Numbered from the stretch's first letter, positions 1 to 6,398 are shown. The stretch is DNA of 14,577 nucleotides from Candidatus Latescibacterota bacterium (GCA_012961925.1 DTYK01000240.1:1-14577); one strand, 5' to 3'. Numbers and translations are program-made. Notes: generated by a model not told the origin, from the letters alone.

Positions 1-633
1 CATGTGGAGGTGGCAATGAGCTACCATCCAGAAGAGATTATCGTATCCGAACTTCTCCCGCAGAGGCTTGAAAAGGCCAAACACATCTTCTCCCGTAAGG
101 CAAGGGAGTTGGGCATCCGCCTGGTTTGCACACATCCTGATGATTTAGATAGGACGATACAGGAGGAGACAGATGGGAGGGGAGTTGATGATGTGATTAT
201 CGCTCTTGGCATCGCAAAGGTCCAGGAGAAATCCTTAGAGTATCTTGCCCGGGGCGGTGTAACAAACTTCTTCGGCGGAGCAAGGGCCGGGGAGAGTTTG
301 ATCCAGGTGGACTCACGAAGGATCCATTACGACGGAATATCGGTTGTCGGTTCAAGCGGAAGCGAACCTCCGGATGTCGCACGGGCATTGGAGATGATCG
401 CCTCCGGGCTGATCGACCCAGGAAACTACATCGCAAAATGTGGGGGGCTGGACGCTGCCATCTCTCTGATAAAGGCGGTGCGTGAGCAACGGATCGATGG
501 GAAGGGTGTCATCTATCCCCATACAGAGTCTCCTTTGATAGACGTTCAGGGGTGGGATCTCCGGAAAGAGCGGAAATTTCTGGAGGAGCATTTAAAATTG
601 GGGCGGGGTCCATATTTTTCTTCTCGATTTTAG
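1..633 (+). CDS. Zinc-type alcohol/polyol dehydrogenase, C-terminal part (cut by window edge)
   Basis: The reading frame is open from base 1, so the true start lies outside the window; about 210 C-terminal residues are seen. They match the NAD(P)-binding half of medium-chain zinc dehydrogenases (sorbitol or threonine dehydrogenase type). There is a strand with an acidic residue and RLEKA helix (IIVSELLPQRLEKA), a GRGVDDVIIALG stretch where the family has a DVVIe.aG strand, the RGGVTNFFGG turn and a late GKGVIYP strand. The catalytic zinc ligands and the GxGxxG loop would lie upstream and cannot be checked. The enzyme would oxidise an alcohol or polyol with NAD(P) in the cytoplasm; the substrate is unknown. 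The MtlD-family gene begins 35 bases downstream, which fits a shared polyol operon. Family assignment is firm; the specific substrate is not. Confidence 0.85.
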   Translation, partial: HVEVAMSYHPEEIIVSELLPQRLEKAKHIFSRKARELGIRLVCTHPDDLDRTIQEETDGRGVDDVIIALGIAKVQEKSLEYLARGGVTNFFGGARAGESLIQVDSRRIHYDGISVVGSSGSEPPDVARALEMIASGLIDPGNYIAKCGGLDAAISLIKAVREQRIDGKGVIYPHTESPLIDVQGWDLRKERKFLEEHLKLGRGPYFSSRF

Positions 634-668
634 GGTGCTAAATCCTATTTTAATGTTATCTTGGTAGA

Positions 669-1928
669 ATGGCCAGGAGATTGCTCCAGTATGGTGCCGG
701 GAATATAGGGAGGTCCTTCATCGGGCAACTCTTCTCCCGTTCCGGCTGGGAGGTTGTCTTTGTTGACATAGACGACCTTATCGTTGATGCCCTGAACAGA
801 TACGGAAGGTACAGGGTAGAGGTCCGAGATATCAACCCCCAGACAATATGGGTCAAGAACGTCCGGGCCGTCCATGGCAGGGATACCGAACGGGTGGTAG
901 AGGAGATCGCCACCTGTGACATAATGGCTACTGCCGTCGGCCCCGGTGCCCTACCCTACATTTATCCTACCGTTGCCAGGGGCCTTGTGAACCGGCGGCA
1001 AATGGGCAATGGCCCCCTGGATATCATTATCTGCGAAAACTTGCGAAATGCCTCTGAGGTCTTCCGTTCCGGTCTGTTGCAGTATCTGCCGGCCGATTAC
1101 CCTTTGGATTCTCTTGTGGGCCTGGTTGAGACGAGCATAGGCAAGATGGTACCGATCATGACCGAAGAACAGAGGAGGAAGGACTCTCTTCTGGTCTTTG
1201 CAGAGGCCTTTAATACTCTGATAGTGGATAAGAAGGGGTTCAAGGGGGGAGTCCCTGATGTTGAAGGGATTGACGCAAAGGAAAACATAGACGCATACGT
1301 TGACCGGAAATCCTTCATCCACAACCTCGGCCATGCAGTCACGGCCTACCTGGGATATCTGGTGAATCCTGAGACGGTCTACATCTGGCAGGCAATAGAT
1401 GATGAACACATCCGGAAGGCTGTCCAGGGAGCCATGTGGGAATCGGCCAGGGCCCTTATTGCGGACTATCCCGGAGAGTTCAATGAGGAGAATCACTCGG
1501 AGTATATCTCCGACCTGATCCGTCGTTTCGGCAATCGCTCCCTCGGTGACACCATCTACCGTGTCGGCAGGGACCTTCCGCGCAAGCTTTCATCCGATGA
1601 CAGGCTGATCGGTGCCCTGAGACTCGACTTGAGGCATGGGATCTTCGCCCCTTACACGATCTTAGGCACAGCAGCAGCAATGCTGTTCAGAGGAAAGGAT
1701 CGGGATGGCCGGCTTTTCAAGAACGACAGACGTTTTGCAGAAGAGGTGTATCCCAGGGGTATTGACCATGTCCTTAGGGAGATCTGTGGGCTCGACCCCG
1801 ATAAGGAGCAGGAGAGGCGGCTGATGGAATCCATCAAAAGGGCCCACCAATTCCTCCGCCGGAGGGACCCGACTCGTAGCGATTGGCTGGTGCACTACTG
1901 CGGCCATGCAGGGATAGCACCGGACTAA
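669..1928 (+). CDS. Mannitol-1-phosphate 5-dehydrogenase family protein (polyol-specific long-chain dehydrogenase)
   Basis: This 419-residue protein opens with a Rossmann fold carrying GAGNIGR (residues 9-15). It has the family active-site signature K-x4-N-x2-H at K214, N219 and H222 (DRKSFIHNLGHA). The CENLRNAS (122-129) and ETSIGKMVPIM (154-164) blocks are also typical of MtlD-like enzymes. Such enzymes interconvert a polyol or polyol phosphate and the matching ketose or sugar acid using NAD(H). E. coli MtlD is about 382 residues, so this one is somewhat longer, and it may act on another hexitol or altronate-type substrate; I therefore give no gene symbol. ATG 669 starts exactly at the fold, but I see only a weak ribosome site (TTGGTAG) before it. 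The gene lies 35 bases after the zinc dehydrogenase and is followed by a terminator. Confidence 0.88.
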   Translation: MARRLLQYGAGNIGRSFIGQLFSRSGWEVVFVDIDDLIVDALNRYGRYRVEVRDINPQTIWVKNVRAVHGRDTERVVEEIATCDIMATAVGPGALPYIYPTVARGLVNRRQMGNGPLDIIICENLRNASEVFRSGLLQYLPADYPLDSLVGLVETSIGKMVPIMTEEQRRKDSLLVFAEAFNTLIVDKKGFKGGVPDVEGIDAKENIDAYVDRKSFIHNLGHAVTAYLGYLVNPETVYIWQAIDDEHIRKAVQGAMWESARALIADYPGEFNEENHSEYISDLIRRFGNRSLGDTIYRVGRDLPRKLSSDDRLIGALRLDLRHGIFAPYTILGTAAAMLFRGKDRDGRLFKNDRRFAEEVYPRGIDHVLREICGLDPDKEQERRLMESIKRAHQFLRRRDPTRSDWLVHYCGHAGIAPD

Positions 1929-2043
1929 TCGCGTTCATAGGTTTCTCTTCGGAGTGTTAGTCCAGCTGATGTACACCGAGTCCTTTCTGCCGCTGATCAT
2001 CATGCGACATTCAACTTCAGGCTTTCTGTAATATCTTTCCCAA

Positions 2044-2072
2044 AGGGGAGCTTCGGCACCCTTCGATTTTTT
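2044..2072 (+). terminator. Intrinsic terminator with UUCG tetraloop after the polyol dehydrogenase gene
   Basis: The stem AGGGGAGC pairs with GCACCCTT around a C(UUCG)G tetraloop (2052-2055), with one A-A mismatch and one G-U pair. Three bases later comes a run of six T (2067-2072). It lies 115 bases past the MtlD-family stop and before the next promoter, so it most likely ends the first operon. Confidence 0.65.
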
Positions 2073-2121
2073 AACCCTGTGGATCCAAAGGTTTGAATTT
2101 CGGAATGAAAGGACAAAAAGG

Positions 2122-2150
2122 TTGCCAAAAAGTTCGGATTCTGTTATATT
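2122..2150 (+). promoter_or_regulatory. Sigma70-like promoter for the kinase-DUF2294 operon
   Basis: TTGCCA (2122-2127) and TATATT (2145-2150) are separated by exactly 17 bases in an AT-rich setting. Transcription would start near 2157 and leave a leader of about 110 bases before ATG 2270. Confidence 0.6.
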
Positions 2151-2269
2151 TATTGCGTATTACATCGCAACCTATGCTTCTATGTGCCCTGTCGGTCCAG
2201 GGACTATGGTGCTACAGGTAAAAATCAGTGACCGATTGCAACTTCATAAAGAGGGTTAAGGAGCAAGCG

Positions 2270-3286
2270 ATGCTGGATCTTGTAGTGATGGGTGATGCAC
2301 AGATAGACATAGCCCTCGGACCGGTGTCCGGCTTGAAGCTTGATGGGCAGATCCGGACCCGAATCGGAGGCCAGCCAAGGACGATCCCTCAGGTGGAACT
2401 ACTGGCCGGTAGACTGGCAGGGAGACGGATGATACTCGCACAGAGGCTGGATAGGTGCCCCGGAGGAAGTGCGGACAACTTGGCCTTTGCCTCGGGTAGA
2501 CTTGGCACAAGATCCAGCATCATCTGCAGCCTCGGCGATGATGAGGACGGCATGGCGATTTTAAACGCTCTGAAACAGGTAGGCGTGGACACCACTGGGG
2601 TGAAGATCAATGGTGACATACCAACAGGGGTCTCGGTATTGGTGAGAACAGAATCCGGCCAGCGATCCTCGATCTTCTTCCCCGGAGCGAACGCCCGCCT
2701 TTCACCGGATGATCTTCCGGATGATATCCTTGAAAAGACCAGGGCCTTCTGTTTTATGAACTTTTTCATGCTGACCGGGATCGGCGGAAATGCCCTTGCG
2801 GAAATTCTTGGCAGAGCGAAGGATAAGGGGGCTATGACGTTCCTCGATCCTGGGCCGATCCCTTTTAGCACTACCGATGGGGAGATCAGATCCATCCTGC
2901 GTGCACTGGCGTCTGTGGACTACTTCCTGCCTACAGAAGATGAGGCACAAATTATCAGTGGAAGATCGGATTCGGAAAGTTCGGCAGAGTTCTTTCTAGA
3001 ACAGGGTGTAGCCAGTGTGATTGTGAAGCTTGGGGAACAGGGCTGTCTGATCGCTCAGAAAGGGAAAGCACCTGTGAACGTCAAAGGGATTAAGATAGGT
3101 ACGATGGTGGATACAACAGGTGCGGGGGATGTCTTTGCAGCGGCGTTTATATCCCGGCTCCTGAGAGGGGAAGGGTTGATCCCTGCAGCCGAGTTCGCCA
3201 ACGCCGCCGCAGCCATAGCCTGCACTGGTAGGGGAAGGGAGACCTTCCCAACGTCAGAGGAGACCTTAGAAATTTTAAAGAGATAG
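2270..3286 (+). CDS. PfkB-family carbohydrate kinase
   Basis: The protein belongs to the ribokinase/PfkB fold, which phosphorylates a sugar or nucleoside with ATP. The N-terminal substrate motif is PGGSADNLAFASGRLG (from residue 64). The C-terminal ATP/anion-hole motif DTTGAGD spans residues 281-287 with catalytic base D287, followed by the usual FAAAF helix. I chose ATG 2270 because AAGGAG lies 6 bases before it and VVMGDAQIDI begins the fold at once; an in-frame GTG at 2228 would add 14 residues without a good ribosome site. At 338 residues it is slightly long because of an extra segment (about residues 20-62) between the first strand and the GG motif. The substrate is unknown (ribose, fructose, a ketodeoxy acid or a nucleoside are all possible). 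A DUF2294 gene follows 19 bases later. The family is certain. Confidence 0.92.
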   Translation: MLDLVVMGDAQIDIALGPVSGLKLDGQIRTRIGGQPRTIPQVELLAGRLAGRRMILAQRLDRCPGGSADNLAFASGRLGTRSSIICSLGDDEDGMAILNALKQVGVDTTGVKINGDIPTGVSVLVRTESGQRSSIFFPGANARLSPDDLPDDILEKTRAFCFMNFFMLTGIGGNALAEILGRAKDKGAMTFLDPGPIPFSTTDGEIRSILRALASVDYFLPTEDEAQIISGRSDSESSAEFFLEQGVASVIVKLGEQGCLIAQKGKAPVNVKGIKIGTMVDTTGAGDVFAAAFISRLLRGEGLIPAAEFANAAAAIACTGRGRETFPTSEETLEILKR

Positions 3287-3305
3287 AAAGAGTGATGGAG
3301 AGATT

Positions 3306-3677
3306 ATGAAGGGCAAAACCAAAGGACAGATCGAGGCTGAGGTCAGCGAAGCCATGATAAAGTTTGAGAAGGAATATATGGGCAGGGGTCCTACCGAGAC
3401 GAGGACTTATATCATAAAGGATATGATCTTTGTGCGATTAAAAGGGGTCCTAACGCCAGCAGAACGGCAACTGGCCAAGGATGATGAAGGGAGCCTGTTG
3501 ATCAAGCAGGTGAGGGTTCGATTGCTGGAGGGAGCACGGCGGTTACTGGAAAACCTTGTCTCTGAATTAACCGATGCCAAGGTGGTCAGTATGCATAGTG
3601 ACATAAGTACAAAGACCGGAGAGAGGGTCATAATCTTCACATTGGATAGAGATTTGGAAAGTAGGCTCCCTGGCTAA
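3306..3677 (+). CDS. DUF2294 domain-containing protein
   Basis: This is a 123-residue soluble protein whose whole length matches the DUF2294 pattern: KGQIEAEVSEAMIKFEKEYMGRGP at the start, the strand IIKDMIFVRLKGVLTPAE, a helix with RLLEGARRLLENLV, and a final VVSMHSDIST..ERVIIFTLDRD block. No signal peptide or membrane segment is visible. The family is small and poorly understood; it is common in Firmicutes and other bacteria and I do not assign a function. ATG 3306 is preceded by GGAG with suitable spacing and lies only 19 bases after the kinase stop, so the two are probably co-transcribed. The strong promoter of the next unit begins within 20 bases of the stop. Family call confident, role unknown. 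Confidence 0.82.
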   Translation: MKGKTKGQIEAEVSEAMIKFEKEYMGRGPTETRTYIIKDMIFVRLKGVLTPAERQLAKDDEGSLLIKQVRVRLLEGARRLLENLVSELTDAKVVSMHSDISTKTGERVIIFTLDRDLESRLPG

Positions 3678-3689
3678 TCTGTACAAAAA

Positions 3690-3705
3690 TTTTTGCTTGA
3701 CAAAT
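3690..3705 (+). repeat. 16-base promoter box, copy 1
   Basis: TTTTTGCTTGACAAAT includes the -35 hexamer and its upstream T tract. The identical 16 bases recur at 6130-6145 in the same position relative to the second promoter. Confidence 0.8.
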
Positions 3706-3725
3706 ACCACCATCCATGGTAGATT
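3697..3725 (+). promoter_or_regulatory. Strong sigma70-like promoter for the greA'-accC'-PEP carboxylase unit
   Basis: TTGACA (3697-3702) and TAGATT (3720-3725) are 17 bases apart. Just upstream is the AT-rich palindrome CAAAAATTTTTG (3684-3695), a possible UP element. The spacer holds the inverted repeat ACCAT-cc-ATGGT (3709-3720), which touches the -10 box and could be an operator. Transcription would start near 3732. Confidence 0.75.
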
Positions 3726-3731
3726 TAAAAC

Positions 3732-3852
3732 AGTTTTAGGGAGACCGGTCAAAAAGCAGCCCTGATGGAGCCTCAGGGAGGCTTGTTGAAGGGTAAACCA
3801 ACACTCGAAAGTCCCCTGGAAAGGGAGTGGGTGTTGTTTTTTTTATTGCCCA
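3732..3852 (+). promoter_or_regulatory. Structured leader RNA with competing hairpin and terminator (attenuator-like)
   Basis: The first 113 bases of the transcript hold several stems. CCCTGA (3760-3765) pairs with TCAGGG (3773-3778); an alternative is AGCCTC (3769-3774) with GAGGCT (3778-3783). TGTTG (3784-3788) pairs with CAACA (3799-3803), and those same bases form the 5' arm of the terminator that follows. Two exclusive folds ahead of a terminator are the layout of an attenuator or riboswitch. I cannot match it to a known class. It could instead be a free small RNA, or a counterpart of the terminated greA leader transcripts described in E. coli. Confidence 0.5.
3799..3844 (+). terminator. 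Intrinsic terminator inside the leader of the greA' unit
   Basis: CAACACTC (3799-3806) pairs with GGGTGTTG (3829-3836) with one G-U pair. Inside it TCCC (3812-3815) pairs with GGGA (3823-3826). Eight T follow directly (3837-3844). It lies between the promoter and the downstream genes, so read-through must be needed for their expression. Confidence 0.75.
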
Positions 3853-3891
3853 TGTTTGTGATTCAGAAGAACTAAAGAGGAGGTAGAGGAG

Positions 3892-4092
3892 ATGTCCACA
3901 AAGATGGTATTTTTAACCCGTAAGGGGTACGAGAAACTGAAAAAGGAGCTTCAGTTCCTGAAGACCGTTCGTCGAAGGGAGATATTAAAGCAACTGGCCA
4001 AGGCCAGGATGCACGGAGACATTAGTGAAAACGCCGAGTATGATGCAACCACCGAGGCACAGGCCCTTCTTGAGATGAAGATCTCAAGGTGA
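3892..4092 (+). pseudogene. greA: Truncated GreA transcription elongation factor (N-terminal stub)
   Basis: The 66 codons match the start of GreA closely: LTRKGYEKLKKELQFLKTVRRREI, then HGDISENAEYDA with the coiled-coil tip acids D43 and E46 (D41 and E44 in E. coli). Full GreA is about 158 residues. Here the frame ends in TGA just after the first helix and tip, at the point where the second helix would start (EMKISR). The returning helix and the whole C-terminal FKBP-like domain are missing, so it cannot work as a normal transcript cleavage factor. Skipping one base at the stop opens a frame that begins EDGTLKDKR, which resembles the expected LED.L..AR of the second helix, so a small indel plus a larger deletion is the likeliest history. 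The start is well supported by AGAGGAGG upstream. A short functional peptide is possible but unproven. Confidence 0.8.
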
Positions 4093-4153
4093 AGATGGAA
4101 CCCTGAAAGATAAGCGCACCGGTAGTAGCGTAGTTATCGGAGGGTGGCATCTG

Positions 4154-4342
4154 ATGTTCAAGAGGATATTGGTCGCCAATCGAGGGGAGATTGCCCTGAG
4201 GGTGATCAGGGCATGTAAGGAGTTGGGGATCGAGACGGTTGCCATCTACTCAGAGGCCGATAGTAATTGCCTCCATGTAGCCTTCGCCGACGAGGCCATC
4301 TGCATCGGCCCTTCTATGAGCAAAGATAGCTATCTTTTATAA
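4154..4342 (+). pseudogene. Truncated biotin carboxylase (AccC / PycA type), N-terminal stub
   Basis: The 62 codons are a clean match to the first part of a biotin carboxylase subunit: FKRILVANRGEIALRVIRACKELGI, then AIYSEADSNCLHVAFADEAICIGP and SKDSYLL. Intact AccC or PycA is about 450 residues or more. Here a TAA follows where SYLNIPAII would continue, so the ATP-grasp domain, catalytic residues and biotin-carboxylation site are all absent. The start has a good ribosome site (GGAGGGTGG). No biotin carrier gene is seen nearby. The stop lies 15 bases before the PEP carboxylase start, so translation of the stub could be coupled to that gene. I cannot tell acetyl-CoA carboxylase from pyruvate carboxylase on the N-terminus alone. 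Confidence 0.8.
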
Positions 4343-4357
4343 AGAAAGGGGAGAAAA

Positions 4358-5965
4358 GTGCCAAAAATACCCACATCTATGATGACCCAGCATCCGGACT
4401 GTGCCAGCAGATATATCCCCATCCAGGAGGAACCCCAAGAGGCCATATTCGGCCTTACCCCTGCACCTGAGGGGTTGGGGGTAGAGGAGATAATGATAGA
4501 CTTTGAGGGGAAGCTGACTCCATATCATCAGCCAGTTCAGGTAGCAACTGGCTTGTTGGAGAAGGGGATTGTCCCGGGGAGAGATGTCTTTATCACCCCT
4601 CGCATCGTCAGTGCCACCAAAGAGAATGCCTTCAGGCAGCTGATGGCTCTGCTGTCGGTGATGGAGACCAATGTCCGGGTGAAAGAGGAGGCCGATGCCC
4701 AAGCAGTGAAAGAGGTTATTATCCCTATGTGTGAGAGTGCTGATGAACTGATCGACGTGAGAAAAAGGGTGGTTGACGTGATCGAGCTGGCCCACAAAGA
4801 GTTTAACCTCAGCCCTGACCCGAACTCCATCCAACTGATCCCTTTAGTGGAGGAGGTTCCCGAGCTACTCAACATAGACAGGATGTTGGGCGAATATCTG
4901 GATAGATCCCGTGATTTGGGGCTGGAGACTCCCGAGATTCGCTTTATGATCGGCAGATCCGATCCAGCTCTCTCCTATGGGATGTTGGCGGCAGTGTTTG
5001 CCGGCAAGGTTGCCCTGGCTAAAGCTTACAAAACGGGAGAAGATTATGCCGTAGATATCGCCCCCATCTTCGGCGCAGGCTCCCTTCCGTTTAGAGGACA
5101 TGTAACCTTGGAGAACATAGACAACATCATCAAGGCCTACCCCGGAGTGAAGACGATAACCATCCAGTCAGCCCTGCGGTATGATCACGGTTTCGATAAG
5201 ACGAGGAAACTTGCTCAAATCCTAAAAGAACGGTTGCCTACCGAAAATCACTTGAAATTCAGTGAAGATGAATATCATACCCTTTATAACTTCATCGGCA
5301 TCTTCACCAAGCACTACCTGAACACCTTCTTCAGGATCATCGACATGGTCTGCAAGGTCTCCGACCTCATGCCCAAGCAGCGAGACAGATTGGCCAGGAT
5401 CAGCGCAGTGGGATACGCCCGGGATGTAGCCAAGCCCCATAAGCTCACCCGGTTTGTGGAAGATAAGACAATAGCTCAGGAATTGAAACAGTTCGACTTA
5501 AATGTGAAGGTCCTTCTACCCCGGGTCATAACCTACACCGCCTCTCTGTATGCTATTGGTTTGCCCCCAGAATTTATAGGGACAGGACGGGGGCTGAAAG
5601 AGATCATATCCAGATATGGCGACGAATCCCTATCGGATCTTCTCAAATTCTATCCCAGCATAAAAGAGGACTTGGGCTTTGCTGCGAGGTTCGTGAATTT
5701 GGGAATAGCAAAGGAATTTTTACAAGATGAAGCCATGAAAGAGATAGAGGAGGACCTAAACGCAGTTCAAGAGATCTTAGGCATAAACATCGGTCCGCAA
5801 ACAGAAGAGGATAAGTTTTACTTCACCTTAGTAGAGACCACCAAGCCCATCCTAAAGCACCTGCTTGGAACAGGCAAAGTCATCGTTCCTGATCAAGAGG
5901 AAGAGGTTCGGTTAGTTCATGATTGGATAATAAGAAAGGGGAAGATAAGGGGAAGTTTGGGATAG
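4358..5965 (+). CDS. ppcA: Phosphoenolpyruvate carboxylase, archaeal type
   Basis: The enzyme adds bicarbonate to phosphoenolpyruvate to make oxaloacetate, refilling the TCA cycle or its reductive branch. At 535 residues it has the length of the archaeal-type enzyme, far shorter than the roughly 900 residues of the usual bacterial form. Landmarks are the N-terminal PTSMMTQHPD (residues 5-14), EIMIDFEGKLTPYHQP, DVFITPRIVSATKEN, the central GAGSLPFRGHV, TIQSALRYDH and IGTGRGLKEI near residue 407. The type is known from archaea and scattered bacteria such as Clostridium perfringens and Leuconostoc/Oenococcus. The start is GTG 4358, chosen because GGGGAG lies 4 bases before it and MPKIP..MMTQHPD matches the family start. 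It follows the biotin carboxylase stub by 15 bases and is closed by a strong terminator at 6106-6134. No loss of key motifs is apparent. Confidence 0.93.
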   Translation: MPKIPTSMMTQHPDCASRYIPIQEEPQEAIFGLTPAPEGLGVEEIMIDFEGKLTPYHQPVQVATGLLEKGIVPGRDVFITPRIVSATKENAFRQLMALLSVMETNVRVKEEADAQAVKEVIIPMCESADELIDVRKRVVDVIELAHKEFNLSPDPNSIQLIPLVEEVPELLNIDRMLGEYLDRSRDLGLETPEIRFMIGRSDPALSYGMLAAVFAGKVALAKAYKTGEDYAVDIAPIFGAGSLPFRGHVTLENIDNIIKAYPGVKTITIQSALRYDHGFDKTRKLAQILKERLPTENHLKFSEDEYHTLYNFIGIFTKHYLNTFFRIIDMVCKVSDLMPKQRDRLARISAVGYARDVAKPHKLTRFVEDKTIAQELKQFDLNVKVLLPRVITYTASLYAIGLPPEFIGTGRGLKEIISRYGDESLSDLLKFYPSIKEDLGFAARFVNLGIAKEFLQDEAMKEIEEDLNAVQEILGINIGPQTEEDKFYFTLVETTKPILKHLLGTGKVIVPDQEEEVRLVHDWIIRKGKIRGSLG

Positions 5966-6105
5966 TCCGATTCTTAAGCCGAAGATGGCTAAATTCAAGG
6001 GAGCATAAATGAAGACGCCTTATTGACTCCACGACATTGTACTAAAAAAGGAACCCCCAGGGTCCGAGGGGTCTGAGAAGGACGAGATCTCGTTGCCACC
6101 GGCAT

Positions 6106-6134
6106 GGCCTTTGCTACGTCGCAAAGGCCTTTTT
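6106..6134 (+). terminator. Intrinsic terminator of the PEP carboxylase unit
   Basis: GGCCTTTGC (6106-6114) and GCAAAGGCC (6121-6129) form a perfect 9-bp stem with a 6-base loop, directly followed by five T (6130-6134). The T tract is also the start of the next promoter box. Confidence 0.9.
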
Positions 6135-6145
6135 GCTTGACAAAT
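6130..6145 (+). repeat. 16-base promoter box, copy 2
   Basis: This is an exact copy of TTTTTGCTTGACAAAT at 3690-3705. Here its T tract doubles as the terminator tail of the previous unit. Confidence 0.8.
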
Positions 6146-6165
6146 GTAGATGTTTATAGTATACT
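6137..6165 (+). promoter_or_regulatory. Strong sigma70-like promoter, distal, for the DUF89-panD operon
   Basis: TTGACA (6137-6142) and TATACT (6160-6165) are 17 bases apart, close to consensus. The palindrome AGTATACT (6158-6165) and the arms TATAG (6155-6159) and CTATA (6169-6173) surround the -10 box and may bind a regulator. Transcription would start near 6172, leaving a leader of about 225 bases. Confidence 0.75.
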
Positions 6166-6309
6166 TATCTATACCCTGACACTTCAGCCAGAGTTACCAG
6201 GGAACCTTTTAAGGGCCAGTTGCGAGCAAACGATGAGTCATGCTTTGTTGAGCCCGGTCCTCCATTATGCAGGACTATTTGTTACCCCATAGATATCAGG
6301 AAATATCCT

Positions 6310-6338
6310 TTGCTTTACGCTGTATTTTTTGATATATT
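6310..6338 (+). promoter_or_regulatory. Possible second promoter close to the DUF89 gene
   Basis: TTGCTT (6310-6315) and TATATT (6333-6338) are 17 bases apart in an AT-rich stretch. It would give a leader of about 55 bases with GGGAGGG (6382-6388) before ATG 6399. Confidence 0.4.
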
Positions 6339-6398
6339 ATCTCTTCTGTTGAAGAACAGAGTTTATTTACCGAAAGGATCAGGGAGGGAAAGCGGACG

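Larger units (their letters stand above)
1929..2269 (+). other. Intergenic region between the polyol dehydrogenase and sugar kinase genes
   Basis: This stretch of about 340 bases has no supported gene. It holds the terminator at 2044-2072, the promoter at 2122-2150 and a 5' leader of roughly 110 bases before the kinase start at 2270. The leader contains a small hairpin, CCCTG/CAGGG, near 2190-2207 and no match to a riboswitch class that I can recognise. The first 115 bases show nothing recognisable. Confidence 0.6.
5966..6398 (+). other. Intergenic region between PEP carboxylase and the DUF89 gene
   Basis: The 433 bases hold no convincing gene; short open frames here lack ribosome sites and family patterns. 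In order: a possibly structured 3' segment (about 6045-6105, including ACCCC/GGGGT and the palindrome GAGATCTC), the terminator 6106-6134, the promoter 6137-6165, a leader of about 220 bases and a second promoter at 6310-6338. Confidence 0.6.

Noticed and set aside
3732..3844. Signal recognition particle RNA or a known riboswitch (fluoride, c-di-GMP, SAM)
   Set aside because: Some short words (AGCAGCC, CTGATGG, GGGTAAACC) recall these RNAs, but their order and the conserved cores do not fit any of them.
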